This document shows positions 50,166-58,520 of a DNA stretch of 64,000 nt, in pieces. The stretch spans positions 186,001-250,000 of the forward strand of contig NZ_CP060634.1 in NCBI RefSeq assembly GCF_014337195.1, read 5' to 3'. The DNA is from Qiania dongpingensis (GTDB lineage: Bacteria > Bacillota > Clostridia > Lachnospirales > Lachnospiraceae). Below the pieces are notes generated by a model. The model did no database searches, was not told the DNA's origin, and saw nothing but the letters and a program-made list of their open reading frames with translations. How positions within the stretch are numbered: position 1 is the stretch's first letter; each line of letters opens with the position of its first letter. The position numbers and the translations under genes are program-made.

Positions 50166-50501
50166 GCCTGCGGGGTCAAAGGCAAGGGCGGCAAGGTGCG
50201 GGACATTGACGTGCTTCCGGGGAAGGAGGAAGCGGTCTTGAAATTTGCGGGAAATCCCGCCGGAAAACTTGTCTTTGCTTCTGTCCCCTCCCATATGGAC
50301 GTACACGGGTGCCGGAGGGAGTACGCAAACGCCATGTATCACAGCTATCAAGAAAAGCTGCGGAAAACAGAAGGCCGGGATTTCCGCAACCTGCCGCCCA
50401 TATGGGAATTAAGGCCGGTACGGAAACCGTACGGAAGTTATCTTAAAAAGCCAGACGGGAGCCGCATTTCGGTCATTGCCGGACACTATCTGGATAAGTA
50501 A
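50166..50501 (+). pseudogene. Tyrosine recombinase remnant
   Basis: C-terminal part of an integrase: VKGKGGKVRDIDVLPGKEE is the beta-strand core, MDVHGCRREYANAMYH holds the HxxR box, and SRISVIAGHYL holds the nucleophile Tyr. The LGH that should precede SRIS has become PDGS, there is no N-terminal domain, and the frame upstream is broken by a stop near 50084. It is not functional. Confidence 0.7.
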
Positions 50502-50678
50502 AAAACAGCCGGTAGGGAAAGAGAAATGGAGCTATCAGAATAAAAACAGCCGCGTGTGGAGAAAAACGACGGTTACATGCAGATAACCATCTATAAAGCC
50601 GCCGGAAACCGGAAATTCCGCTTTTCTCCTGTGCAGGCCATTTTCATTTGTTTTTCGCCTCTCTTCCCTACATATTAA

Positions 50679-51296
<618 letters not shown>

Positions 51297-51323
51297 ATAA
51301 AGTGCCTGAAACTTTGGAAAAGC

Positions 51324-51452
51324 CTACTTTTACAAAGTCAGCATATGCCTAAATATACATACTAAATGTACCAGAAAACACGCCGTTTTTCAATACCCAA
51401 CAGGGAAAATCTTCCGTTTTTCAGCCCCATTTTTTCCACTTTGCAAAAGTAG
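51324..51452. promoter_or_regulatory. Candidate invertible promoter segment
   Basis: Left site CTACTTTTACAAAGT (51324-51338) and right site ACTTTGCAAAAGTAG (51438-51452) are inverted copies with one mismatch, and each is itself nearly palindromic, as recombinase core sites are. In the present orientation TTTACA (51329-51334), 17 bases, AATATA (51352-51357) could drive the surface gene at 51499. Confidence 0.6.
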
Positions 51453-51498
51453 ACGATTGCAAAGCGAGAAAATCTGAATGTGTATCGGAGGAAACGAG

Positions 51499-53367
51499 AT
51501 GAAAAGACTAAAAAAAGCATGGGCTATGTTGTTGTGCCTGTGCATGGCGGTCATGCTGATTTCGGGCACGGCAATGGCGGCGGCAGACCAGCCGGAGGCG
51601 CTGACAGTGGACGGTACAGACGCGTTTGAAACTCCCGAAGGAGATGGCTGGGTATTTGATAAGGAGAACATGACCCTCACCCTTGACGGCTATAATGGGG
51701 GCAAGATTGTGGCACACTGCAATCTGACGGTTATTCTGGCGGAGGGAAGCACAAACACCATAAACACGGCGGAGGGAACCGCCCTGGGCAATGGGACGAG
51801 CTTCGGCACTACATATACTCTTGATATCCGCGGAGAGGGGGCGCGCCCTGTTTTAAACATTACAGGGGCGGTCCATGCGATACACGCTACAGGCAGCATA
51901 ACCATTGAAAACTGCGATATAAAAGCTGTTAATCAGTCACCAATGTCGAGCTCCGGAGATATGGAATGTATACAGTCGGAGTTTAACCTTACCGTTAAAA
52001 ACAGCAGCCTGGACCTCGTCAGCAACGGCGTGGGACTTACATGTTTTGACCACCTCACAATTACTGACAGCGACGTTACAGTTAACGCAGATGTTGTGGG
52101 AATTCATGCCAACAATGAAGGGCTTGTAATAAGCGGTACGGCGCTTGACGTGACGGGAAAATCAAGCGGCGCCCTCCAGAGCAGGTTCGGAGGCGTATAT
52201 CTCACCTCCTGCACTGGTGAACTTAATTCAGACAATGCCGGAATAATTGCAAAAAACCTTGACGGCGACGAAATTGTGGAGATTAAGGATACAGACCTTG
52301 AAATAAATGCTGCGACAGGCGTGCAGTCCTACGGTGATATCAATGTAGAAAACGGCAGCCTTATCCTGAATTCTGAAACAGGCCTTGTAACCACTAAGGA
52401 AAAAGGCGATGAGTATACTACCGACGTGCATATAAAAGGTGTTGCGGCAGTTGGCGGAGACTGCGGGGTGACAGTGAAGTCCCTTGGCGCTTACACCTGT
52501 GAAGATACGGCGTCTGTAAACGGGATAGTTCTGTCCGAGGGAGAGAGCGTAACCACATTCAGCGGCAAAGTGAATATTTCCGAGCCTCTCACAGTTGACA
52601 ATTCCACTTTAATTGCAGAGGGGGCGGAAGTGACGGTCGAAGAGGGCGCAAGCCTTGACTTCACCCAGTCCCCGGATGTCGTAATAGCCGGAACACTGGA
52701 AAACAGCGGTACAGTTTTATTTGACGGAGATACCGCGGTAAACAGGGGCACTATTATAAACAACGGCATTGTTACGGTAAATGATGGGACTGCTCTTAAA
52801 AACGAGGGGGAGATTGTCAGCATATGCAGCGGACTGTTCCCGGTGGACGGGAACGGGATTGTAATGAAGCACAATCTTGACACCAAGTGGAGCGGGGATA
52901 AAACCCACCATTGGCACGAGTGCCTGGAAGAAGGGTGCCCTGTGACAGATAACACTGTGAAAGACAGCTATGCCGCCCATACCGAGGGTCAGGGCGTTGT
53001 GACCACTCCCGCGACAGAGACTGAAAAGGGCGTGATGACATACTCCTGTTCCGTTTGCGGCAAGGTGATGAGGACGGAAGAAATTTCCGCTGTTAAGCCT
53101 CCGGTTGACCCTGAAGAGCCGGACGACACAAAGCCCGACACGGAGAAGCCTGAAAAGCCAGACGGCACAAAGCCCGACACGGAGAAGCCTGAAAAGCCAG
53201 ACGGCACAAAGCCCGGCACGGAGAAGCCTGAAAAGCCAGACGGCCCCGACACGCCACAGACCGGGGATAACAGCAACCTGTTTATTTGGGCTACCGTTAT
53301 GCTCATGGCCGGCGCTGGAATGGCGGGAACCATCGTTTACAGCAGAAAGAGAAAGCACAGCAGATAG
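51499..53367 (+). CDS. Wall-anchored surface protein (beta-helix-like)
   Basis: 622 residues. Signal peptide (AMLLCLCMAVMLISGTAMA), then about 400 residues of short hydrophobic beta strands rich in Asn/Asp turns that suggest a beta-helix, a Cys-pair domain (YSCSVCGKVM), a Pro/Lys/Glu repeat stalk, and the sorting signal TPQTGDNSN with a membrane helix and basic tail. GGAGG precedes ATG 51499. Likely switched by the upstream invertible segment. Confidence 0.82.
   Translation: MKRLKKAWAMLLCLCMAVMLISGTAMAAADQPEALTVDGTDAFETPEGDGWVFDKENMTLTLDGYNGGKIVAHCNLTVILAEGSTNTINTAEGTALGNGTSFGTTYTLDIRGEGARPVLNITGAVHAIHATGSITIENCDIKAVNQSPMSSSGDMECIQSEFNLTVKNSSLDLVSNGVGLTCFDHLTITDSDVTVNADVVGIHANNEGLVISGTALDVTGKSSGALQSRFGGVYLTSCTGELNSDNAGIIAKNLDGDEIVEIKDTDLEINAATGVQSYGDINVENGSLILNSETGLVTTKEKGDEYTTDVHIKGVAAVGGDCGVTVKSLGAYTCEDTASVNGIVLSEGESVTTFSGKVNISEPLTVDNSTLIAEGAEVTVEEGASLDFTQSPDVVIAGTLENSGTVLFDGDTAVNRGTIINNGIVTVNDGTALKNEGEIVSICSGLFPVDGNGIVMKHNLDTKWSGDKTHHWHECLEEGCPVTDNTVKDSYAAHTEGQGVVTTPATETEKGVMTYSCSVCGKVMRTEEISAVKPPVDPEEPDDTKPDTEKPEKPDGTKPDTEKPEKPDGTKPGTEKPEKPDGPDTPQTGDNSNLFIWATVMLMAGAGMAGTIVYSRKRKHSR
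53122..53238 (+). repeat. Three 39-bp tandem repeats in the wall-spanning stalk
   Basis: Three nearly identical 13-codon units of the form DGTKPDTEKPEKP. They encode the Pro-rich stalk before the TPQTG motif; slippage would change stalk length in frame. Confidence 0.92.
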
Positions 53368-53379
53368 TTTTTGACCCAC

Positions 53380-53422
53380 AAAGCCGGGGTACAGATACCA
53401 AAATCCGTACCTCGGCTTTTTT
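53380..53422 (+). terminator. Terminator after surface-protein gene
   Basis: AAGCCGgGGTAC pairs with GTACCtCGGCTT, followed by TTTTTA. Confidence 0.85.
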
Positions 53423-53439
53423 ATCCCTGTTCAGCTCTG

Positions 53440-53654
53440 ACGGCGAAGAAATCCGGGCAGTTAAAGAAGGAGCTGGCGGCAAAGCGGAAGGAGCTGGAAC
53501 AGGCGAAAGCCCGGCAGGCGGAGCTTGACAACCTGATAGCGGCCACCTTTGAGAAGCTGGCGACCGGCATTTAGAGGTACCGGAGCTGACGCCGGAAATC
53601 CTGCGGGAGATTGACATTCACTTCAACTTCAATTACATTGGGACAACACAATAG
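53440..53654 (+). pseudogene. Large serine recombinase C-terminal remnant
   Basis: KKELAAKRKELEQAKARQAE is a typical coiled-coil part of large serine recombinases, ending at a stop at 53572. In another frame the sequence continues as EVPELTPEILREIDIHFNF to a stop at 53652, matching the usual last residues of that family. Everything upstream is gone. Confidence 0.6.
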
Positions 53655-53683
53655 CGCAGGACACGCGAAAACGTGTCCTGCGC
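53654..53683. terminator. Perfect hairpin at right edge of the island
   Basis: GCGCAGGACACG pairs perfectly with CGTGTCCTGCGC over a 6-base loop. There is no T-run, so termination is uncertain. Confidence 0.5.
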
Positions 53684-53766
53684 TACCGAAAATCGTTACT
53701 TCCTTATCATGTCGGGGCTATCTGACCGCACCTCTTTTTTAAGAATGACCGTAATTCTATCTTAAA

Positions 53767-54381
53767 TCAGGACATCAGACGGAACAGCCCGATTACTTTT
53801 CCGATTACCTTCACTTCTTTTAGAATAATCGGTTCCATGGAATCATTTTCCGGTTGGAGGCGATAATATCCTTTTTCTTTATAAAATCTTTTTACTGTTG
53901 CAGAGTCTTCTACCAAAGCCACGACGATTTCTCCATTGGAGGCAGTGGAAGCCGTCTCACAGAGAATCTGATCTCCGTCAAAGATACCCACATTTACCAT
54001 ACTGTCGCCTTTTACGCGAAGCATATAGGTATCTTTATTGGGCAGCATCTCCGCCGGAAATGGAAAGTAGTTTTCAATATTTTCTGCAGCGAGAAGCGGC
54101 TGGCCGGCCGCTACCGTACCGATGACAGGAACCTGCACCATCTCCCGTCGGGTCAGTCCGAACACATCATCTACAATTTCAATGGCCCTGGGCTTCGTCG
54201 GGTCGCGCCGTATATACCCGTTTTTTTCCAATGTCTCAAGATGAGAGTGGACCGACGAGGTCGATTTCAAATGGACAGTCTCACAAATTTCACGGACGGT
54301 GGGCGGATACCCTTTCTTTAAGATTTCTTTCTTTATGAATTCTAAAATCTCCATCTGCTTTGCCGTAATTTTACCAGACAT
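53767..54381 (-). CDS. lexA: LexA SOS repressor
   Basis: 204 residues. N-terminal winged helix (GYPPTVREICETVHLKSTSS), autocleavage Ala-Gly in GTVAAGQPLL, catalytic Ser in KGDSMVNVG and Lys in ATVKRFYKE. GGAGGATT precedes the ATG. It is divergent from yneA with LexA boxes in between, as in Bacillus. Confidence 0.97.
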   Translation of the reverse strand: MSGKITAKQMEILEFIKKEILKKGYPPTVREICETVHLKSTSSVHSHLETLEKNGYIRRDPTKPRAIEIVDDVFGLTRREMVQVPVIGTVAAGQPLLAAENIENYFPFPAEMLPNKDTYMLRVKGDSMVNVGIFDGDQILCETASTASNGEIVVALVEDSATVKRFYKEKGYYRLQPENDSMEPIILKEVKVIGKVIGLFRLMS

Positions 54382-54416
54382 AGGGAATCCTCCTCAAAAA
54401 TTTCTGTTTTAATAGT

Positions 54417-54550
54417 AACATACGTTCGATTATTATGCAAGCAAAAATCCAAACGTTTGTTTGAAAAATGTCGAAAATCCATTGACAAACATTTGTTCTT
54501 GTAGTATCCTTAATATACAAAAGAGAACGAATGTTCGCAAACAAATGTTT
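54417..54550. promoter_or_regulatory. Five LexA-box-like sites between lexA and yneA
   Basis: AACATACGTTCG (54417-54428), AAACGTTTGTTT (54451-54462), AAACATTTGTTC (54487-54498), GAACGAATGTTC (54525-54536, perfect GAAC-N4-GTTC) and AAACAAATGTTT (54539-54550). They fit the Firmicute box CGAAC-N4-GTTCG to varying degree. On the minus strand TTGCAT-N17-TACTAT encloses the first box and is the likely lexA promoter. Confidence 0.75.
54482..54510 (+). promoter_or_regulatory. yneA promoter
   Basis: TTGACA (54482-54487), 17-base spacer, TATCCT (54505-54510), with a LexA-like site inside the spacer. Confidence 0.75.
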
Positions 54551-54622
54551 TGTACCTGGAGTAAAATATAAAAGGAAGTTCGATTTTTTAGTTGAGTTTT
54601 TAGGTAGGGGAGGAGAGCAGAC

Positions 54623-54946
54623 ATGCAAAATAAAACCAGATATTCCCGGATGAAAGTTAGGTTTGCCGTGATACTTGGCGTGATTCTCATGTTTTCCGTT
54701 ATTTTTTTCAGTGTGCTGGTCAGTGCCAAGAGCAGTATGCCAGACACATCCCTGTATAAATATTACACGGCTGTACAAATTGACCGCGGAGACACGCTGT
54801 GGGATATCGCAAAAGAATATTGTCCCGATTCTGATCAGCTGAAATCCTATGTAAAAGAGCTGAAGAACATCAATCATCTGAAATCTGACGAGATCCATGC
54901 CGGCAATTATCTGACGGTTGTATACTATTCAGAGGAATACAAATAA
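54623..54946 (+). CDS. yneA: YneA-like SOS cell-division inhibitor (LysM)
   Basis: 107 residues: an N-terminal membrane segment (FAVILGVILMFSVIFFSVLV), then a LysM domain (VQIDRGDTLWDIAKEYCPDS ... IHAGNYLTVVYYS). It is divergent from lexA under LexA boxes, the same layout as Bacillus yneA, which delays septation after DNA damage. GGGGAGGAG precedes ATG 54623. Confidence 0.88.
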   Translation: MQNKTRYSRMKVRFAVILGVILMFSVIFFSVLVSAKSSMPDTSLYKYYTAVQIDRGDTLWDIAKEYCPDSDQLKSYVKELKNINHLKSDEIHAGNYLTVVYYSEEYK

Positions 54947-54976
54947 ATCACGAATATAAAAAAGAAAACATTTACC

Positions 54977-55017
54977 AAAGAAAAAGAAGAGGAGAAAAGT
55001 TCCTCTTCTTTTTCTTT
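54977..55017. terminator. Bidirectional terminator between yneA and xerS-like gene
   Basis: AAAGAAAAAGAAGAGGA pairs perfectly with TCCTCTTCTTTTTCTTT over a 7-base loop. It serves two convergent genes and overlaps the stop of the recombinase. Confidence 0.8.
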
Positions 55018-56080
55018 AATTTTTATCCGGTTTCTCCCGCAGACGAACTGCGTTTCTCGCACTTCGCCGCCGTTCTTCTTCCAGTGCGGCATAGTGCTTC
55101 CTGGTGGTGTTCACGTCGGAATGGCCAAGCACATCCGCTACAAGATAAATGTCACCTGTTTCCCTGTAAAGATTTGTACCATAGGTGCTCCGAAGCTTAT
55201 GAGGCGTGATCTTTTTCAGAGGAGATACGATCCTTGCGTATTTCTTTACCAGATTCTCCACGCTTTTTACACTCATCCTCCTGGATTGGAGAGACAGAAA
55301 AAGTGCCTGTTCATGTCCGGAAGCCGGTATGACCCGTTTCCGTTCTTCGATATAATCCAGCAGTGCTTCACGCACTTCCTCACCAAAATAAACGACGACT
55401 TCTTTTCCGCCCTTCCGATGAATCCGAATTCCGTCATTTCGAAAGTCCACATCATTTATATCCAGGCCAACACACTCGGAAACACGGATACCTGTGCCGA
55501 GCAGCAAAGTCAGCAGCGCGACGTCCCGTATCTTCGTTTTTTCGTGAAATGCCTGCTGACGTTTCGTAAGCCCTTCCCCATTTTCCACCTGGTCCAAAAG
55601 GGTGGCCACTTCATCGATATCCAGGCGGATAATGTCCTTTTCATGGAGCTTTGGAAGCGAGATCAGCGCGGCAGGATTATTCTGAAGCATTTCTTTCTTA
55701 TAGAAGTAATTGTAAAAAGATTTGAGTGCGGAAATTTTCCGTGTTATGCCACGTTCCTTATTGATATGTTCCGTATTTTCATCATTGGAATAATACTTGA
55801 GGTATTCCATATATTCTTCCAGATCAAAAGCCCTCACCCTGTCCAGATCGTCAAGTGTGATATCCTTCATCTCTTTGTTCCTATAATAAGGGTTCTCCTT
55901 CAGCAAAAATTCAAAGAATACCCGGAGGTCATAAGCATATGCAATTCTGGTACGGGATGAGGTGGTCTGCTCAATGCCGCGGAAAAATGTGGCGGAAAAG
56001 GATGGGAGAGTGGACACCAGTTCCCGGAGCTTTTTCGTATTCTGTATATCGACCTGTTCATAATAAGGCTTTTGTTCCAT
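55016..56080 (-). CDS. Tyrosine recombinase, XerS-like
   Basis: 354 residues, close to XerS length. N-terminal SAM-like DNA-binding domain; catalytic Arg in GTGIRVSECVGL, HKLRSTYG (HxxR), LGHSDVNTTRKHYA with the nucleophile Tyr. Start ATG 56080 has AAAGGAG 10 bases upstream; the longer frame to 56110 lacks a site. Chromosomal, probably chromosome-dimer resolution; no dif site was identified. It could also be a generic Xer-type integrase. Confidence 0.75.
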   Translation of the reverse strand: MEQKPYYEQVDIQNTKKLRELVSTLPSFSATFFRGIEQTTSSRTRIAYAYDLRVFFEFLLKENPYYRNKEMKDITLDDLDRVRAFDLEEYMEYLKYYSNDENTEHINKERGITRKISALKSFYNYFYKKEMLQNNPAALISLPKLHEKDIIRLDIDEVATLLDQVENGEGLTKRQQAFHEKTKIRDVALLTLLLGTGIRVSECVGLDINDVDFRNDGIRIHRKGGKEVVVYFGEEVREALLDYIEERKRVIPASGHEQALFLSLQSRRMSVKSVENLVKKYARIVSPLKKITPHKLRSTYGTNLYRETGDIYLVADVLGHSDVNTTRKHYAALEEERRRSARNAVRLREKPDKN

Positions 56081-56125
56081 GGGGTCTAAGCTCCTTTCTT
56101 GTTTTTTCATGTAGATCCATGAAGT

Positions 56126-56854
56126 TTATTCTTTCCCTTTCTTTTCAGGCCAGCCGGGGATTCTCCCGTTTATTACAGCCGTAAACATCCGTTCTTTGGC
56201 GCCGGGGTGCTCTGTACTCAGCTGACGCACCAGATTCTTCGCATATTCCCGCTTTGTATGGCCATCGGCAGGACAGGGATTTTTGCAGACCGGAAGCTCA
56301 TATTGATTTTTAAATCCGATGATATCCGCCTCCGGTACATATAACAGCGGCCGGATGACCGTCAGGTCCATGCGGTCCAGATATGTATAGGGGGAAAAGG
56401 AGTGGAAGCGTCCCTCAAATATTAAAGACATCAACATGGTTTCTACAATATCATCCTTGTGGTGGGCGTAAGCCACTTTATTGCATCCCAATTCTTTGGC
56501 CTTTTCATTAAAGGCCCCTTTCCTCATTTTGGCGCAAAGTGAGCAGGGGTTGTCCTCCTTACGCTCCTTAAAAACGATTTCTGAGATGTCCGTCGGAACA
56601 ATGGTATAGGGAACCCCCAGTTCCCCGCAGAGAGCCTTTACCGGATTCAGATCCATCTCTTTAAAAACAGCAATGCTGATCGCTTCAATGGTGAAGGGAT
56701 TCGGATAAAATCTCTGAAGACCACGAAGCGCGTATAAAAGAGTCAGGCTGTCTTTTCCGCCGGATATCCCTACGGCTATTTTATCGCCGGGTGAGATCAT
56801 TTGATAGTCATCCACCGCACGGCGGGTGTAACTGAGTAATTTTTGGAGATTCAT
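56126..56854 (-). CDS. ttcA: tRNA 2-thiocytidine synthesis protein TtcA family
   Basis: 242 residues. PP-loop ATPase motif SGGKDSLTLLYAL, CSLCAKMRKGAF with the cluster-binding cysteines and a further CKNPCPAD. TtcA activates and thiolates C32 of tRNA; TilS-like relatives lack these cysteines. Confidence 0.85.
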   Translation of the reverse strand: MNLQKLLSYTRRAVDDYQMISPGDKIAVGISGGKDSLTLLYALRGLQRFYPNPFTIEAISIAVFKEMDLNPVKALCGELGVPYTIVPTDISEIVFKERKEDNPCSLCAKMRKGAFNEKAKELGCNKVAYAHHKDDIVETMLMSLIFEGRFHSFSPYTYLDRMDLTVIRPLLYVPEADIIGFKNQYELPVCKNPCPADGHTKREYAKNLVRQLSTEHPGAKERMFTAVINGRIPGWPEKKGKE

Positions 56855-57013
56855 GTCATCGGTCCTTTATCCTTTATTAAATTCTTACAAATAAACATTT
56901 TATCACAAGATAAGAGCACTTATCAATAGCTTCCGGAGCTATCCGAAAAATGATTCAGAAGCACGATATAATCTAAAAGAATATATTAGGAGAATAGTAT
57001 TCTTTAATACCCG

Positions 57014-57049
57014 TATCTATTCGCTAAACTCAACTTTAACGAATAGATA
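57014..57049. repeat. Unexplained 10-bp inverted repeat
   Basis: TATCTATTCG and CGAATAGATA, perfect, 16 bases apart, in the gene-free stretch between ttcA and the reductase gene (56855-57147). It may be an operator or an old mobile-element end. Confidence 0.5.
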
Positions 57050-57065
57050 TAACGGAATTATACCA

Positions 57066-57113
57066 TAAAGGCACAGAAACCGTCAATCCATGCCGGCTGT
57101 CTCTGTGCCTTTG
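57066..57113. terminator. Terminator after the aldo/keto reductase gene
   Basis: AAAGGCACAGA pairs with TCTGTGCCTTT across a ~24-base loop, with TTTATGG on the minus and GTTTCC on the plus side. Confidence 0.7.
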
Positions 57114-57147
57114 TTTCCACTATGATACTCTTATTTTCAACTGTGTA

Positions 57148-58092
57148 TTACGGCAGCTTCTTTCCGGCTGCCTGATAGACTTCATACCACTCATCTCTGG
57201 TCAGAGTAATCTCAGAGCCCTTGCAGGCATCCTTCATTCTCTGTATATTTGTGGTGCCCAGGATTACCTGTATGTTGGCCGGATGTCTGGTGATCCACGC
57301 TACGGCGATCGCTGTATTTGTCACCTCATATTTAGCTGCCAGACGATCGATCACTTCGTTCAGCTTCCGATAGTTTTCCAGATCTCCAAGGAATGGCCCG
57401 CCAAAAAATCCCTTCTGAAACGGTGACCATGCCTGAATCGTCATATCATGAAGCCTGGAATATTCCAATATGGACCCCTCTCTGTCATAGGCCTGTTCCA
57501 TATCCATGTTCACGGATATGCCGGAATCGATCATCGGACAATGGACGATGCTTAACTGCAGCTGGTTTATTTCCAGCTTATAGGGAAGATATTTCTGCAG
57601 AAGCTTGACCTGAAAAGGCTTCTGGTTGGATACTCCGAAGTGACGTACTTTGCCTTGCTTAAATAAGGTTTCAAAAGCCTCTGTTACCTCTGCCGGTTCC
57701 ATGAGGGTATCGGGCCGGTGAAGAAGGAGGAAATCCAGATAATCTGTGTTTAACCGGCTTAAAATGCCGTCTGTGGCCTTCAGGATATGCTCCTTGGAAA
57801 AATCATAAGCCCCGGTTGCACTTTTTACAATCCCGCATTTGCTTTGGATGATCATTTTCTCCCGGACAGAAGGTTTGGAAAGGCCGATTGCCTTACTGAA
57901 TATCTCTTCGCATTCTCCGCGTTTTCCGGCTCTGCCGTAGACGTCCGCATGGTCAAAGTAATTGATACCCTCTTCCATGGCCGTTCGGATCAGCTTTTCC
58001 GCCTCCGCCGGTGTTTTTCCTTTTAGCCGCATACAGCCCATGACCAGGTTGGAGGCTTTAACGCCAGATTTTCCTACCTCTATGTATTTCAT
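57148..58092 (-). CDS. Aldo/keto reductase
   Basis: 314 residues, TIM-barrel NADPH-dependent oxidoreductase. The catalytic tetrad is visible: Asp in YFDHADVYG, Tyr in the same motif, Lys in IIQSKCGI, His in LLLHRPD. GVSNQKPFQ is also typical. It is closest in look to the YdhF subgroup; substrate unknown. ATG 58092 follows AAGGAG; an upstream TTG overlaps that site. Confidence 0.9.
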   Translation of the reverse strand: MKYIEVGKSGVKASNLVMGCMRLKGKTPAEAEKLIRTAMEEGINYFDHADVYGRAGKRGECEEIFSKAIGLSKPSVREKMIIQSKCGIVKSATGAYDFSKEHILKATDGILSRLNTDYLDFLLLHRPDTLMEPAEVTEAFETLFKQGKVRHFGVSNQKPFQVKLLQKYLPYKLEINQLQLSIVHCPMIDSGISVNMDMEQAYDREGSILEYSRLHDMTIQAWSPFQKGFFGGPFLGDLENYRKLNEVIDRLAAKYEVTNTAIAVAWITRHPANIQVILGTTNIQRMKDACKGSEITLTRDEWYEVYQAAGKKLP

Positions 58093-58170
58093 GATAGTTA
58101 CTCCTTTCAAATTGGTTTCGGTATCTTGTTTCCATCTGAAACTTAATATAGAATAGAACTCTCATTTACC

Positions 58171-58199
58171 ATTATAAGGCGTGTAACGTCTGTAAACAA
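58171..58199 (-). promoter_or_regulatory. Promoter of the aldo/keto reductase gene
   Basis: TTGTTT (58194-58199), 17-base spacer, TATAAT (58171-58176) on the minus strand. Confidence 0.65.
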
Positions 58200-58248
58200 G
58201 GGGTATATTTTAAATTCTTCTGCAAATTCTCCATGTTTTATGCGTAAC

Positions 58249-58277
58249 TTGACTGGAAAAGGTGAAAATGATATAGT
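58249..58277 (+). promoter_or_regulatory. glmS promoter
   Basis: TTGACT (58249-58254), 17-base spacer, TATAGT (58272-58277), about 50 bases before the ribozyme. Confidence 0.75.
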
Positions 58278-58324
58278 AAGGAAGAGTTATGGGCAGGGAG
58301 GCCGTGGCGAAAAAACTTCATAGA

Positions 58325-58500
58325 AAAAAGCGCCATGCCCCTCTGATTTATGAGGGTGACGAGGAGAAGAGATTATCGAAAATTCGGCGGGTACTCTTCC
58401 ATGTTCCCTGTGCGTGCACATATTGGCAAATATGCCGGTGACGGCAAAACAAATCCAATATGATCAGGGATTTTTCATACAAAAATCACATACATTTGGA
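58325..58500 (+). ncRNA. glmS ribozyme/riboswitch
   Basis: Conserved core segments occur in order: the cleavage site A-GCGCC (between 58329 and 58330), GACGAGGA, TTATCGAAAATTCGGCGGG, and a downstream AAAATCACAT tract, as in the Bacillus element. Glucosamine-6-phosphate triggers self-cleavage of the mRNA and its decay, giving feedback on glmS, which starts 20 bases later. Confidence 0.9.
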
Positions 58501-58520
58501 ATTATAAAGGAGACTTATTT

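Noticed and set aside
53122..53238. Repeat array as a CRISPR
   Set aside because: Direct tandem units with no spacers, coding for a Pro-rich stalk in frame.
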